Of a DNA stretch of 64,000 nucleotides, positions 1 to 9,371 are shown piece by piece. The notes beneath the pieces are model-generated. The model did not search any database. It was not told where the DNA came from and was given only the letters and a program-made list of their open reading frames with translations. Position numbers and translations under genes: made by a program. Each line of letters starts with the position of its first letter. Position 1 is the first letter of the stretch. Origin of the DNA: Alphaproteobacteria bacterium (GTDB lineage: Bacteria > Pseudomonadota > Alphaproteobacteria > Micropepsales > Micropepsaceae); contig JAFBAL010000035.1 of NCBI GenBank assembly GCA_019247845.1, forward strand, positions 1 through 64,000. The letters run 5' to 3'.

Positions 1-36
1 GCGGTATTTATTGATCTGCCGCCGCACTTCCCTTAA
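1..36 (+). CDS. C-terminal end of an unidentified upstream gene (partial)
   Basis: From the first base an open frame reads AVFIDLPPHFP and then stops with TAA at 34-36, ten bases before the prfB start. That fits the tail of a co-directional upstream gene cut by the window edge. Eleven residues cannot identify a family. In many alphaproteobacteria the gene before prfB is a class A penicillin-binding protein, but nothing here confirms that. Confidence 0.3.
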   Translation, partial: AVFIDLPPHFP

Positions 37-45
37 GCAGCCGCC

Positions 46-1177
<1,132 letters not shown>

Positions 1178-1184
1178 CAGCGAG

Positions 1185-1899
1185 TTACATAAACTTGCGG
1201 CGCTTAAACGCGCTCACGTCTTGAGCGTCTAGATCAAACCATTCGCCGTTCTTGCGCTTGTTGCTGAAGCGCCTGTGCCAGTACGCCTCGATCCCGACGG
1301 GATCATCGGTGCGAATGTCATGAACAGTCGCAGTCTTTTCTGGCAATTGGATTTTTAGCTGTCTTTCTCTCTGGCCGACGGCAACGCTTCTTCCGATCTT
1401 ATAGAAGCGGCCGGATCGGATCAGATAGACAAATCCATCGTCACTTTGCGCCTCACCACGAACAGGGATTTTGGGTGTGGCACGCGGAGGACGGTCTTCT
1501 TCGCACAAGCCGAGCACGTCTTCGTATCCTGAAGCGCCCGAACAAAGGTCTCTGACTTTTTGGATTAATGCTTGCCGACCGATTCTCCTGAAAGGTGTTA
1601 CGCCCGGAAACGTTTCGTCCGCATTAGCTCGTAATTGCAATTCTGATTGGGTCGGTAGATGGCCAAGGTCTCGCGCCAGTTCGATGTATTTTTCAACCAG
1701 CAATCTCTCAGGGAAAGCCTCAACCCAACCATTCAAAGCCGGCATCGCGAAGAGCGTCGCCCCATCGAGCCCAATATTTTCCGCGCCATTCGTGTTGGCG
1801 AATTCCTGTTTCGGTGCGGAATAATTTCTCTCCGGGCGGCTTACCCTTGTTGGCAAGAGCAATTCGCTTTATTTCGTCGACAACCGTTTGCTTGTTCAT
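1185..1899 (-). pseudogene. GIY-YIG family protein with T5orf172/MUG113 domain, frameshifted
   Basis: The gene starts at ATG 1899. The first 59 codons (MNKQTVVDEIKRIALANKGK..., then KYWARWGDALRDAGFE) end at TGA 1720-1722. The +1 frame continues at once with EAFPERLLVEKYIELARDLG and runs to 1185. Removing one base gives an uninterrupted 237-residue protein, normal for this family: an N-terminal GKYWARWGDAL-type module, a middle helical region, and a C-terminal GIY-YIG-like domain (FVYLIRSGRFYKIGRS, then EAYWHRRFSNKRKNGEWF). An alternative ATG at 1862 yields only the second frame with a spurious N-terminus. These are probably nuclease-fold proteins of unclear role, often in mobile or defence contexts. 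It is convergent with prfB, only 7 bases apart. A sequencing error or true recoding cannot be excluded. Confidence 0.75.
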
Positions 1900-1941
1900 G
1901 TGAAGCTCGTTTCAACGGCTTATTGTAGCAAATCTCCAAAA

Positions 1942-1976
1942 CGAAAACCCCGCCGCGGCTTTGCCGGGCGGGGCTT
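1942..1976 (-). terminator. Rho-independent terminator after the bactofilin gene
   Basis: Arms CCCCGCC (1948-1954) and GGCGGGG (1967-1973) form a GC-rich stem. On the minus strand the stem is followed by TTTTCGTTTT. It sits 22 bases past the bactofilin stop codon and before the start of the GIY-YIG gene, so it should end the bcp-M23-bactofilin transcript. Confidence 0.75.
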
Positions 1977-1997
1977 CGTATTCTCAGGCGTCAGTAC

Positions 1998-2585
1998 TTA
2001 CGCGCTCTTGATCGGCGCGAAGGTGGCGGCGCTCGGACGCGGCGCGGTATCGGCCGCGGGACGCGGCGGCATGGCCGCGACCGAAGCCGGCGCGGACATC
2101 GGGGCGGGCGCGGTCATCGGCGCCTGCGGAACCGGCTGCGGCGCCGGCGCCTGGGACACGGCGCGCGAGGCGTCCTGCTGCGCCAGCGGATTGTCGGCGT
2201 GACGGCAATTGCCCTCGAAGAAGGCGCCGGTCTCGACCGCGAAGGCCTCGTGCAGGATGTCGCCCTCGACGTGGCAGGTCGACGCCAGAAGGACCTTGCG
2301 GGCGCGGATCGCGCCCTTCACCCGGCCGCGCACGGTGACGTCTTCCGCCATCACGTCGCCCTGGATGAAGGCCTTGTCGCCGATGACGAGGCCGGTCGAA
2401 TTGACGTTGCCCTCGACCTTGCCGTCGATCTGGATGTCGCCGCTGGAGCTCAGCGTGCCGTGCACGACCAGATCGGCGCTGATGATCGAAGGCGCCGAGG
2501 ACGAACGCATCGGACGCTTCGCCTGGTTGGCCTGCGCGGCGGGGGCTGCGGGAGGGGGGGTATCCTTACTCTTACTAGAGAACAT
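1998..2585 (-). CDS. Bactofilin (polymer-forming cytoskeletal protein)
   Basis: Bactofilins self-assemble without nucleotide into filaments that position cell-wall enzymes. This 195-residue protein has a short disordered N-terminus (about 1-30, Pro/Ala-rich), a bactofilin core (about 32-135) made of short beta-helix rungs (ISADLVVHGTLSSSGDIQID, then GDVMAEDVTVRGRVKGAI), and a long Pro/Ala-rich C-terminal tail. The start ATG 2585 lies inside the last codons of the upstream M23 peptidase gene (11-base overlap), so the two are probably translationally coupled. Pairing of a bactofilin with a membrane LytM/M23 peptidase is a known functional combination in stalked and budding alphaproteobacteria and in Helicobacter. 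Role in local wall growth or cell shape is inferred. Confidence 0.9.
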   Translation of the reverse strand: MFSSKSKDTPPPAAPAAQANQAKRPMRSSSAPSIISADLVVHGTLSSSGDIQIDGKVEGNVNSTGLVIGDKAFIQGDVMAEDVTVRGRVKGAIRARKVLLASTCHVEGDILHEAFAVETGAFFEGNCRHADNPLAQQDASRAVSQAPAPQPVPQAPMTAPAPMSAPASVAAMPPRPAADTAPRPSAATFAPIKSA

Positions 2586-4020
2586 GGCGGCCGGCCTCTA
2601 TGAAGTTCCTCGGATTGCGTAACACGCCGTCGTAAAAGACTTCGTAATGCACGTGGGGACCCGTGCTGCGGCCGGTCGATCCGAGTTTCCCGACCGGGCC
2701 GCCTTTGGCGACCGTATCACCGACGCGCACCAGGATGGCGGACAAATGTCCGTAGCGCGTGTGGATTCCCATGCCGTGGTCGATTTCGACCATGTTGCCG
2801 TAGCCGCCCTGTGGGCCGGCCCAGATCACGCGGCCGGGCGCGGTCGAATGGACGATGGCGCCCCAGGGACCAGCGAAATCGACGCCGGGATGGAATGCAT
2901 AACGACCGGTAAACGGATCGATGCGCGCGCCGAAGCCGCTGGTGCGCTCGAACTCCGGACCGCTGACGGGCACCGTGCCGAGCGGCACGCTGCGCATGGC
3001 CGAGAGCAGCTCGTCCATCTGGTTGAGCACGGCCGAGGCGCGGTAATAGGTGTTCTGGAAAGCTTGGTCGGCGATGCCGTCGATATGCACCGCGTTCAGC
3101 GACATGTCCGGACCGCCGATGCCGTGCACCGATTCATAGCGCTGCAGGAAGGGATCGGCCTCGATGCCGGCGCTGTGCAGGGTGGCGCGGACGATGCGCA
3201 CGCCGTCGGCCATCTGCGTCTGGGCCTCGCCCATCAGCACGGTCTCCTGCGTGCCGATGCGCTTCACGCGCTCGGTCTGCTGCTCGAGCACGGCCAGGGC
3301 CGGGTGGCGGTTCAGCGCCGCGGTCTGGACGGGGGCGGCCTTCTGCTTGGAGCCGAACAGGATGCCGGTGATCCGCCCCACCGCGCCGCCCAGGTCGAGC
3401 AGGCTGGCGTGGGTGGACTTGGCGGTGCGCGGCTGCGGCTGGGCCGGCTGCGGCATCATCTGCAGCGAGGTGCCGCCTCCTTCGTCGTCGGTCTCGACGC
3501 CGGCAGGCGCGCCGCCTGCAGGGGCATCGATGCTGTCGCCGGCCGAGCCGTGGCCGCCCGCCGGAGCGGCGTCGATCAGCGGCGCCTGGCTCGGGAAGGC
3601 CGAAGCGGGCGTGGCGACCAGCGCGTCGACTTGACGCTTGCGGTCGATGAACTTCTGGATCGTGTTCTGCTTGGCCTGGAGCTCGTCGGCCGTGGCTTTG
3701 AACTTGTCGCCGGCCGAGACCAGCGCGGTGTTCAGCTCGTCATAGGAAAGCTGGAGGTCGGCCACCCGGTTCTCATAGGCCGACTGCATCTGCTGATAGC
3801 GGTGGTCCTTGGCCGCGATGATGCGGTCCTTGAAGATCACGTTGACTGTGGAAAACGCGACCCATCCCAGGAAAATCAACGTCAAACCGGCCAGCGTGGC
3901 TTGGAGGGACGGTCCGAACGTGAAAAACTGCACCCGCCCGTCGCTGCGGATGTAGATCTGTCGCTCCGGAAAGGTTTCATGGAGCCACGCCCACGCGCGC
4001 TCCACGAGCGTACCTTGCAT
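2575..4020 (-). CDS. M23 (LytM-type) peptidoglycan endopeptidase, membrane anchored
   Basis: This is probably a zinc D,D-endopeptidase that cuts peptide cross-links in the periplasm. The 481-residue protein has an N-terminal transmembrane segment (about 34-56, SLQATLAGLTLIFLGWVAF), a coiled-coil region (about 60-125), a low-complexity Pro/Gly-rich linker, and a C-terminal M23 domain with all expected ligands: H377 and D381 (HPGVD) and H456/H458 (HVHYE). ATG 4020 was chosen because GGGAAG precedes it and it places the membrane segment normally; an upstream extension to 4311 adds an unlikely basic leader. It overlaps the bactofilin gene by 11 bases. The arrangement resembles LmdC-type hydrolases paired with bactofilin. 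Confidence 0.9.
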   Translation of the reverse strand: MQGTLVERAWAWLHETFPERQIYIRSDGRVQFFTFGPSLQATLAGLTLIFLGWVAFSTVNVIFKDRIIAAKDHRYQQMQSAYENRVADLQLSYDELNTALVSAGDKFKATADELQAKQNTIQKFIDRKRQVDALVATPASAFPSQAPLIDAAPAGGHGSAGDSIDAPAGGAPAGVETDDEGGGTSLQMMPQPAQPQPRTAKSTHASLLDLGGAVGRITGILFGSKQKAAPVQTAALNRHPALAVLEQQTERVKRIGTQETVLMGEAQTQMADGVRIVRATLHSAGIEADPFLQRYESVHGIGGPDMSLNAVHIDGIADQAFQNTYYRASAVLNQMDELLSAMRSVPLGTVPVSGPEFERTSGFGARIDPFTGRYAFHPGVDFAGPWGAIVHSTAPGRVIWAGPQGGYGNMVEIDHGMGIHTRYGHLSAILVRVGDTVAKGGPVGKLGSTGRSTGPHVHYEVFYDGVLRNPRNFIEAGRHVL

Positions 4021-4157
4021 ACTCGAACTTCCCTTTTGGGCGTCTTGGGCGCCAACCCCTGTTGGCCGCATTTCACCCAATTGTCGGCGGCTGATCAAGC
4101 TCTTAGCCCAGAAAAACGACCGGGAGGTTAATCGCGGCCCAAAGGGACGGGGCGCGT

Positions 4158-4622
4158 TCAAAGCGATTTCGCCGCGGCGAGCACGGCCTCCACATGCCCC
4201 GGAACCTTCACTTTCCGCCAGATTTCGCGGATCACGCCCTTGGCATCCACCAGGAAGGTCGCCCGTTCCATGCCCATGTATTTCCTTCCATACAGGGTCT
4301 TCTCGCCCCACACCCCATAGGCCTGGGCGGCCTCGATGTCGGGGTCGGAGGCGAGGGTCAGCTTGAGCTTGTATTTGGTCTTGAAGCGGTCGTGGGAGGC
4401 AACGCCGTCTTTAGAAACACCCACAAGATTCACGCCTAAGCGCTCGAATTTCTTGAGATTATCGCTAAAGCCCTGCGCCTCTTTCGTGCATCCCGCGGTA
4501 TCGTCCTTGGGGTAGAAGTACAGGACGAAGGGCTGGCCCTTGAGGTCCTTGAGCGCGATGTTTCCGCCGCCATCGGTGGCCAGGCTGAAGGTTGGGGCCT
4601 TGTCGCCGGGTTGGAGAGCCAT
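4158..4622 (-). CDS. bcp: Thiol peroxidase, Bcp/PrxQ type, 1-Cys form
   Basis: This peroxiredoxin reduces hydrogen peroxide and organic hydroperoxides with electrons from thioredoxin or another thiol. The 154 residues cover one AhpC/TSA-type fold. The peroxidatic cysteine is C45 in DDTAGCTKEA. The resolving cysteine found five residues later in E. coli Bcp is glutamine (Q50), and no other cysteine is present, so it should act as a 1-Cys enzyme needing an external thiol. It is divergent from the AsmA-like gene and lies 137 bases upstream of the M23 gene on the same strand, so co-transcription is possible. Confidence 0.93.
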   Translation of the reverse strand: MALQPGDKAPTFSLATDGGGNIALKDLKGQPFVLYFYPKDDTAGCTKEAQGFSDNLKKFERLGVNLVGVSKDGVASHDRFKTKYKLKLTLASDPDIEAAQAYGVWGEKTLYGRKYMGMERATFLVDAKGVIREIWRKVKVPGHVEAVLAAAKSL

Positions 4623-4815
4623 GCCCTAAAGCCTCGCAGTTGGATTAACGCTAGGCGATAAAGCCATGCGGGATTCGATACAAGGGCCCCCCAGGTCCCC
4701 ATGAGCGATCCTGGTTCAGCCCCTGTTTGGAATTGGCATGTCACCCTCTTGGCCCTCGTTCGGCCCCAATCGGCGGCAATAGGAGCCGGCACTGCAGATA
4801 TTCCGGAAAATCCGT

Positions 4816-7800
4816 TTGTTCATAAGCCGATACATCAAGGCCCATCACATCAGCCGTGCCGCCTTGATCGCCGGCGGCATCGCCGCCGCCGTCGTGTTCT
4901 TCATCCTGGGAGCGGTGATCCGTCTGCTGGTCGGCCCGGTCTCGCTCGGCCCCCTGGGCAATGCGCTGCCCAACGCGCTGGCCGAGGCGCTGCCGGGGGT
5001 GACGGTCAAATACGATCAGGCGGCGCTGGAATGGTCGCGCGACCAGGGCAAGGTGAACCTGGTCATTCTGGGCGCCCGGGTGTTCGACACCGAGGGCCGC
5101 ATCATCGCCCAGGCGCCGGAGGCCGATATCGGGCTGGCCGCGACGCCGCTGCTGCTGCACGGCAAGGCGGTGGTCCAGCGCATCACCCTGGTCGGCGTCC
5201 AGCTCACCCTGGTCCGCACGATGAGCGGCGGCTTGAGGCTGGGCGTCGAGAAGGACAAGAACCAGCACGACATCCTCAGCCGCATCACCGACGCCATCAC
5301 CTTGCGCAGCGACAAGAAGTCGTCGCTCCAGGCCTTCGCGGTGCGCCATGCCCGGCTGGCCTTCTACGACGAGCCGACCAAGCTGTTCCTGGTGGCGCCG
5401 GATGCGAACTTCCATGTCGAGACCGCGGCCCAGGACCTCAAAGCCTCGCTCGACGCCACGCTCGAGGTCAGCGGCCATCCCGCGCGCATCACCGGGGAGT
5501 TCGCCATCCCGCCGAAGAAGGGGCCGGTGCGCGGCGCGATCTCGGTCAGCGGTCTCGATCTCGGCGCGCTCGGCGGCAATGCCAGGACCTTCGCGAGCGT
5601 CAAGGGCGTCGGATTGATCGTCGGCCTTTCGGCGTCGTTCACGCTCGACGGCGTGCATCTGGTGAACGCGGACTTCGGCGTCGACGGGCACGGCACCCTC
5701 GACGTGCCCGGGCTGGCGCATGGACCGCTCAAGGTGAACCGCCTGCAGGTCGCGGCGCGCTATGACGGCGTCTCCAACCGGCTGTTGATCGACGACGGCA
5801 CCTTGGATGCCGCCGGCGCCAAGGCGCATCTGACGGGCAAGGCCGACTTCGCCAAGGACGCAACGGGCGCGCTCGCGCGCATCGGCCTCGATCTCGGGCT
5901 CGACCAGATCGCGCTCGACATGCCGGGCGTGCTGCCCAAGCCGGTTTCGCTGCGCGCGATCTCGCTGCGCGGGGCTTATCTTCTCGCGACCAGGGACATC
6001 CAGGTCGAGCGTGCCGAGCTCGCCGGCGGGCCGCTGACCGTGCAGGCCTCGGGCCTCGTCACGCTGGTCACGGGCAAGGCGCCGGCGGTCGAGCTCAAGG
6101 GACAGATGTCGCAGATCGGCGTGCGCGACCTGCTGCGCTATTGGCCGCTGCATGTGGGCGTCGGCGCGCGCAACTGGATCGACGCCAACATGCCGGCGGG
6201 CACGCTGGGACCGGTGCCGTTCGAGGTGCATTTCCCCGCCGGCCTGCTGGACGAGAGCGCGCTTCCCGACGGCGCGCTGAAGATGACGATCCCGGTCAGC
6301 GGCGCCGAGGCCAACTATCTGCAGGGCCTGACCCACATCACGCAGATCAAGGGCACCGCCACGCTCACCGGCGATACCTTCAGCGCCGACATCCAGTCCG
6401 GCCGCGTCGGTCCGCTGGTGGTGGGCGCCGCGCATGTCCTGATCGCCAATCTGCACGTGCCCGCGGCGCCGGGCGACTTCACCGCCAAGGCGAGCGGGTC
6501 GATGCAGGACGTGCTGACCCTGGTCGACAAGAAGCCGCTCAACTATCCCACGCGCTTCGGCATCAACATCGCCGACACCAAGGGCATGGCCAATCTCGAC
6601 ATGAGCTTCCGCCTGCCGATGCGAAAGAACCTGAGCGTCGACGACGTGAACATCGCGATCAAGGCGCAGGTGACGGGCTTCGCGATCGCGATCGGCGAGC
6701 ATGCCAGGTTGAGCGACGGCACGGTCGCCTTCGACATCGACAACGCCAAGCTCCACGCCACCGGCAACGCCTTGCTCGCGGATTCGCGGCTGGCGCTGGA
6801 CTGGAACGAGGACTTCCGCACCAAGGACCCGGTCACCACGCGCATCGCGATCAAGGGCACGCTCGACAACGGCGGGCGCGAGGCGCTGAACTTCCGCGCC
6901 AGCGATTTCCTCAAAGGCCCCGCGCTCGTCACCGCTCAGGTCTCCGGCCATCGCGGCGCGATCCTGTCGGCCGACATGAACATGGACCTGACGCCGGCGA
7001 CGCTGACCCTCGATCTCATCGGCCTGAACAAGCCGGCCGGCTTCCCGACGACCGCGAAGGTGAGCGCGGTGTTCGGACCGGCGAGCACCATCCGCTCCGA
7101 GACGATGCGCATCTCGGGCCCGGGCGTCACCGCCAACGGCACCGCGACCTTCGACGGCAACGCGCATCTCGTCCAGCTCGCCTTCCCGCAGATCAAGTTC
7201 GGCGCCATCGACGATTTCGCCTTCACGCTCACGCGCGGATCCGCGGGCACCGAGATCTCGGTGCGCGGCAAGTCGCTCGACGGCACCCGGCTGGCGAGCC
7301 GCGGCGGCAGTGGCAGCGGCAGCGGCAGCGGCGGGACGGCCGACAACACCTCGCTCGAAGGCCCGTTCAGGATCGGCGCGCGGCTCGACCGGCTGGTGCT
7401 GCGCGAGAACGTGGTGATCGCGCCCTTCGCGCTCGACGTCGCCGGCGTCGGCGACCGGCCGTCGTCGCTTTCGCTGACCGGCACGCTCGGCAAGAACGCG
7501 ACGGTGACCGCTGAGATGACGGGCGGCGAGGGCGCGCGCAAGCTCACTTTCGCGAGCAGCGATCTGGGGCTTCTGTCGAAAGGTCTGTTCGGCTTCTCGA
7601 GCCTGCGCGGCGGCAGGATCGAGTTGAACGCGAGCCTTCCCGGCAACGCGGAAGGCCCCGACTATCAGGGCAAGCTCACGATGCGCGACTTCAAGATATT
7701 GAACCAGCCGTTCCTGACGCGCCTGTTCACCGCCGGCTCGCTCGACGGCATGATCAACCTGATGCAGGGCCAGGGCATCGCCGTCGACAAGCTCGAGGCG

Positions 7801-8241
7801 CCGTTCTCGTCGAAGAACGGCGTGATCGGCATCAGCGGCGCGCGGGCGAACGGACCTTCGGTCGGCTTCACCGCCGACGGATATATCGACAGGCCGAAGA
7901 ATCTGATCGCGCTCAAGGGCACGCTGGCGCCGCTGTTCGGCATCAACTCGCTGTTGAACGCGATCCCGCTGGTCGGGCCGGTGATCACCGGCAAGCCGGG
8001 CGAGGGCGTGTTCGGCATGACCTATTCGATTTCCGGCAATGCCGACAAACCGGATGTCAGCGTCAATCCGCTGTCGATGCTGGCGCCGGGAATTCTCAGG
8101 CGCATCTTCGAGGGTAATATCCCCAAAGCCGCGCAAGCACCGTCGAACCAGCCGTCGTCGAACCAGCCGCCGCCTCCGGCGAACCCGGTACCGCCGCCGG
8201 CCGCCGCGCCGCCACAACCGCAACCGCCCGCGCCGCAGTAA
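4816..8241 (+). CDS. AsmA-like / DUF3971 envelope protein (YhdP-like)
   Basis: The 1141 residues begin with a membrane segment (about 14-40, ISRAALIAGGIAAAVVFFIL). A very long beta-rich body follows, typical of DUF3971/AsmA-like repeating-beta-groove proteins that bridge the periplasm and help move phospholipids to the outer membrane. A Gly-Ser stretch (GSGSGSGSGG, about residue 833) interrupts the body, and the C-terminus is a Pro/Gln/Ala-rich tail after an AsmA-like C-terminal domain (PLVGPVITG). The start is uncertain: no ATG or GTG fits. TTG 4816 follows GGAA with good spacing. CTG 4792, six bases after AGGAG (4781-4785), would add eight residues. Lipid-transport function is inferred from the family. 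Confidence 0.85.
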   Translation: MFISRYIKAHHISRAALIAGGIAAAVVFFILGAVIRLLVGPVSLGPLGNALPNALAEALPGVTVKYDQAALEWSRDQGKVNLVILGARVFDTEGRIIAQAPEADIGLAATPLLLHGKAVVQRITLVGVQLTLVRTMSGGLRLGVEKDKNQHDILSRITDAITLRSDKKSSLQAFAVRHARLAFYDEPTKLFLVAPDANFHVETAAQDLKASLDATLEVSGHPARITGEFAIPPKKGPVRGAISVSGLDLGALGGNARTFASVKGVGLIVGLSASFTLDGVHLVNADFGVDGHGTLDVPGLAHGPLKVNRLQVAARYDGVSNRLLIDDGTLDAAGAKAHLTGKADFAKDATGALARIGLDLGLDQIALDMPGVLPKPVSLRAISLRGAYLLATRDIQVERAELAGGPLTVQASGLVTLVTGKAPAVELKGQMSQIGVRDLLRYWPLHVGVGARNWIDANMPAGTLGPVPFEVHFPAGLLDESALPDGALKMTIPVSGAEANYLQGLTHITQIKGTATLTGDTFSADIQSGRVGPLVVGAAHVLIANLHVPAAPGDFTAKASGSMQDVLTLVDKKPLNYPTRFGINIADTKGMANLDMSFRLPMRKNLSVDDVNIAIKAQVTGFAIAIGEHARLSDGTVAFDIDNAKLHATGNALLADSRLALDWNEDFRTKDPVTTRIAIKGTLDNGGREALNFRASDFLKGPALVTAQVSGHRGAILSADMNMDLTPATLTLDLIGLNKPAGFPTTAKVSAVFGPASTIRSETMRISGPGVTANGTATFDGNAHLVQLAFPQIKFGAIDDFAFTLTRGSAGTEISVRGKSLDGTRLASRGGSGSGSGSGGTADNTSLEGPFRIGARLDRLVLRENVVIAPFALDVAGVGDRPSSLSLTGTLGKNATVTAEMTGGEGARKLTFASSDLGLLSKGLFGFSSLRGGRIELNASLPGNAEGPDYQGKLTMRDFKILNQPFLTRLFTAGSLDGMINLMQGQGIAVDKLEAPFSSKNGVIGISGARANGPSVGFTADGYIDRPKNLIALKGTLAPLFGINSLLNAIPLVGPVITGKPGEGVFGMTYSISGNADKPDVSVNPLSMLAPGILRRIFEGNIPKAAQAPSNQPSSNQPPPPANPVPPPAAAPPQPQPPAPQ

Positions 8242-8578
8242 TCTCCATCGAACGAAAACGGGCTCCGCGGGGCGCAAAGCGCGCGCCCGGCGGAACCCGC
8301 CTGAGTCCCTAAAAGCTCGAGCCGCCAGCACGAAGCGCTTGTCACGGCGCGACGGAAAGGCACTGTCGCTTCGCCACGGATTGTCGAGACCGAACACGCC
8401 TCTGGCGCGCTCCCCACACTTCGATCCACCGCGGGTGCGCACGATGGGGCACCCTTATCCTGTATGCTCGCGTCGCAGTTCGTCAGCGCCCACCGATGGC
8501 GCGCATGGCACGGTCCTCCACTTCTCCGGGCCTGAGGTGGCGACGGCAACCCAGGGGTGTCAAGGGGGTGCGACAGAA
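8242..8578. other. Intergenic stretch without a recognisable gene
   Basis: These 337 bases separate the AsmA-like gene from the broken fic gene. Frames open on both strands here lack start signals and any family resemblance. I see no tRNA, no convincing terminator and no repeat. It may be eroded DNA linked to the neighbouring decayed Fic locus. Confidence 0.5.
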
Positions 8579-9147
8579 TTATTTTCTGGCGAGCGCCCGG
8601 GCGATGCACCGCGCCATCGGTTCGTAGTCAGCATTGTGGGCCGAGATCGAGGCGTCGTGCCAGCGCTTGGGATCGAGGTCTTTCAGATCGAACGGGTGGC
8701 CCGCGTGCACGGCGAGCTGTTTCAGGTACTGCAGCTGGGTACGGCCATTGCCTTCGCGGAACGGATGCACGTAGTTCACGTCGCCGATGATGGCGCCGGC
8801 TTCGCGCGCGAAGTCGCCGGCCGAAAGCCCGGCCAGGACCGCTTCTCCGTCAGGCGCTGGTGAATGTTGATCATGCCCGGTGCGATGAAGCGCACAGGCT
8901 GAAACAGACTGCCGCCCTTGGCGATGTTGATGGTGCGGACCTTGCCGGCCCAGTCGTAGACGTCCTGATACAGATGGCGATGAATGGCGCAGAGATGGGC
9001 GAGGTCGAACGTTCCGGATGGAACGCCCTGTCTGATACGTTGCACGGCCGCCCTGCGTTCGGCGCGTTCAAGGGCATCCATGTCGCGGATGCCAAGCTTG
9101 TTTTTGAGAACAACGGTTCCTGGAGAGACGTAAGGGTCGTCGCTCAT
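8579..9147 (-). pseudogene. Fic/Doc-family AMP-transferase, frameshifted
   Basis: Fic proteins transfer AMP or related groups from nucleotides to target proteins. The first frame starts at ATG 9147 (MSDDPYVSPGTVVLKNKLG) and carries the N-terminal Fic region (LCAIHRHLYQDVYDWAGKVR, then INIHQRL). Near 8845-8855 the reading moves by -1 into AGDFAREAGAIIGDVNYV followed by the catalytic motif HPFREGNGRTQ. One missing base would restore a 189-residue protein, the usual size of a single-domain class I Fic. The last arginine of HPFxxGNGRxxR is leucine. The start overlaps the preceding small gene by four bases (ATGA), a toxin-antitoxin style arrangement. Either a decayed toxin or a sequencing error. 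Confidence 0.8.
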
Positions 9148-9353
9148 TCCGCTGCAGCGGAAGACTTGGCCTTGGCGTGCTCGATGATATAGGCGATGCA
9201 CCGCTCATGCGGCCACCGCTCGCGCTCGAACATCTCGAACATCGCAATGTCTTGCGCGTCGAGCGGGTTGTCCTGCATCACTTGCAGATGCATGGCCTCG
9301 AGGCGGAGCTCGCGCGCCTCCGCCACTTCTTCTTCCGTGAGTAAATCACTCAT
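9144..9353 (-). CDS. Small acidic protein, putative antitoxin partner of Fic
   Basis: The 69-residue protein (MSDLLTEEEVAEARELRLEA...) is acidic and predicted helical, with a WPHERCIAYIIEHAKAK C-terminus. Its stop overlaps the Fic start by four bases, so the two are translationally coupled. Small proteins in this position in front of class I Fic genes are usually antitoxins. I cannot find a clear inhibitory (S/T)xxxE(G/N) motif, so the antitoxin role rests on context alone. It lies 18 bases downstream of tyrS on the same strand. Confidence 0.6.
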   Translation of the reverse strand: MSDLLTEEEVAEARELRLEAMHLQVMQDNPLDAQDIAMFEMFERERWPHERCIAYIIEHAKAKSSAAAE

Positions 9354-9371
9354 CCGTAGAGTATAGCCGAC

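Noticed and set aside
7304-7335. Gly-Ser coding tract as a cloning-vector linker
   Set aside because: Codons and flanks match the surrounding gene, and the frame continues without break.
4741-8442. 1233-codon open frame on the minus strand opposite the AsmA-like gene
   Set aside because: High-GC coding DNA leaves antisense frames open. The translation is Arg/Ala/Gly/His-rich without domains, and the plus-strand frame has clear family structure.
8022-8609. 195-codon minus-strand frame covering the gap next to fic
   Set aside because: Cys/Ser/Gly-rich translation without family likeness, overlapping the end of the AsmA-like gene; no credible start signal.
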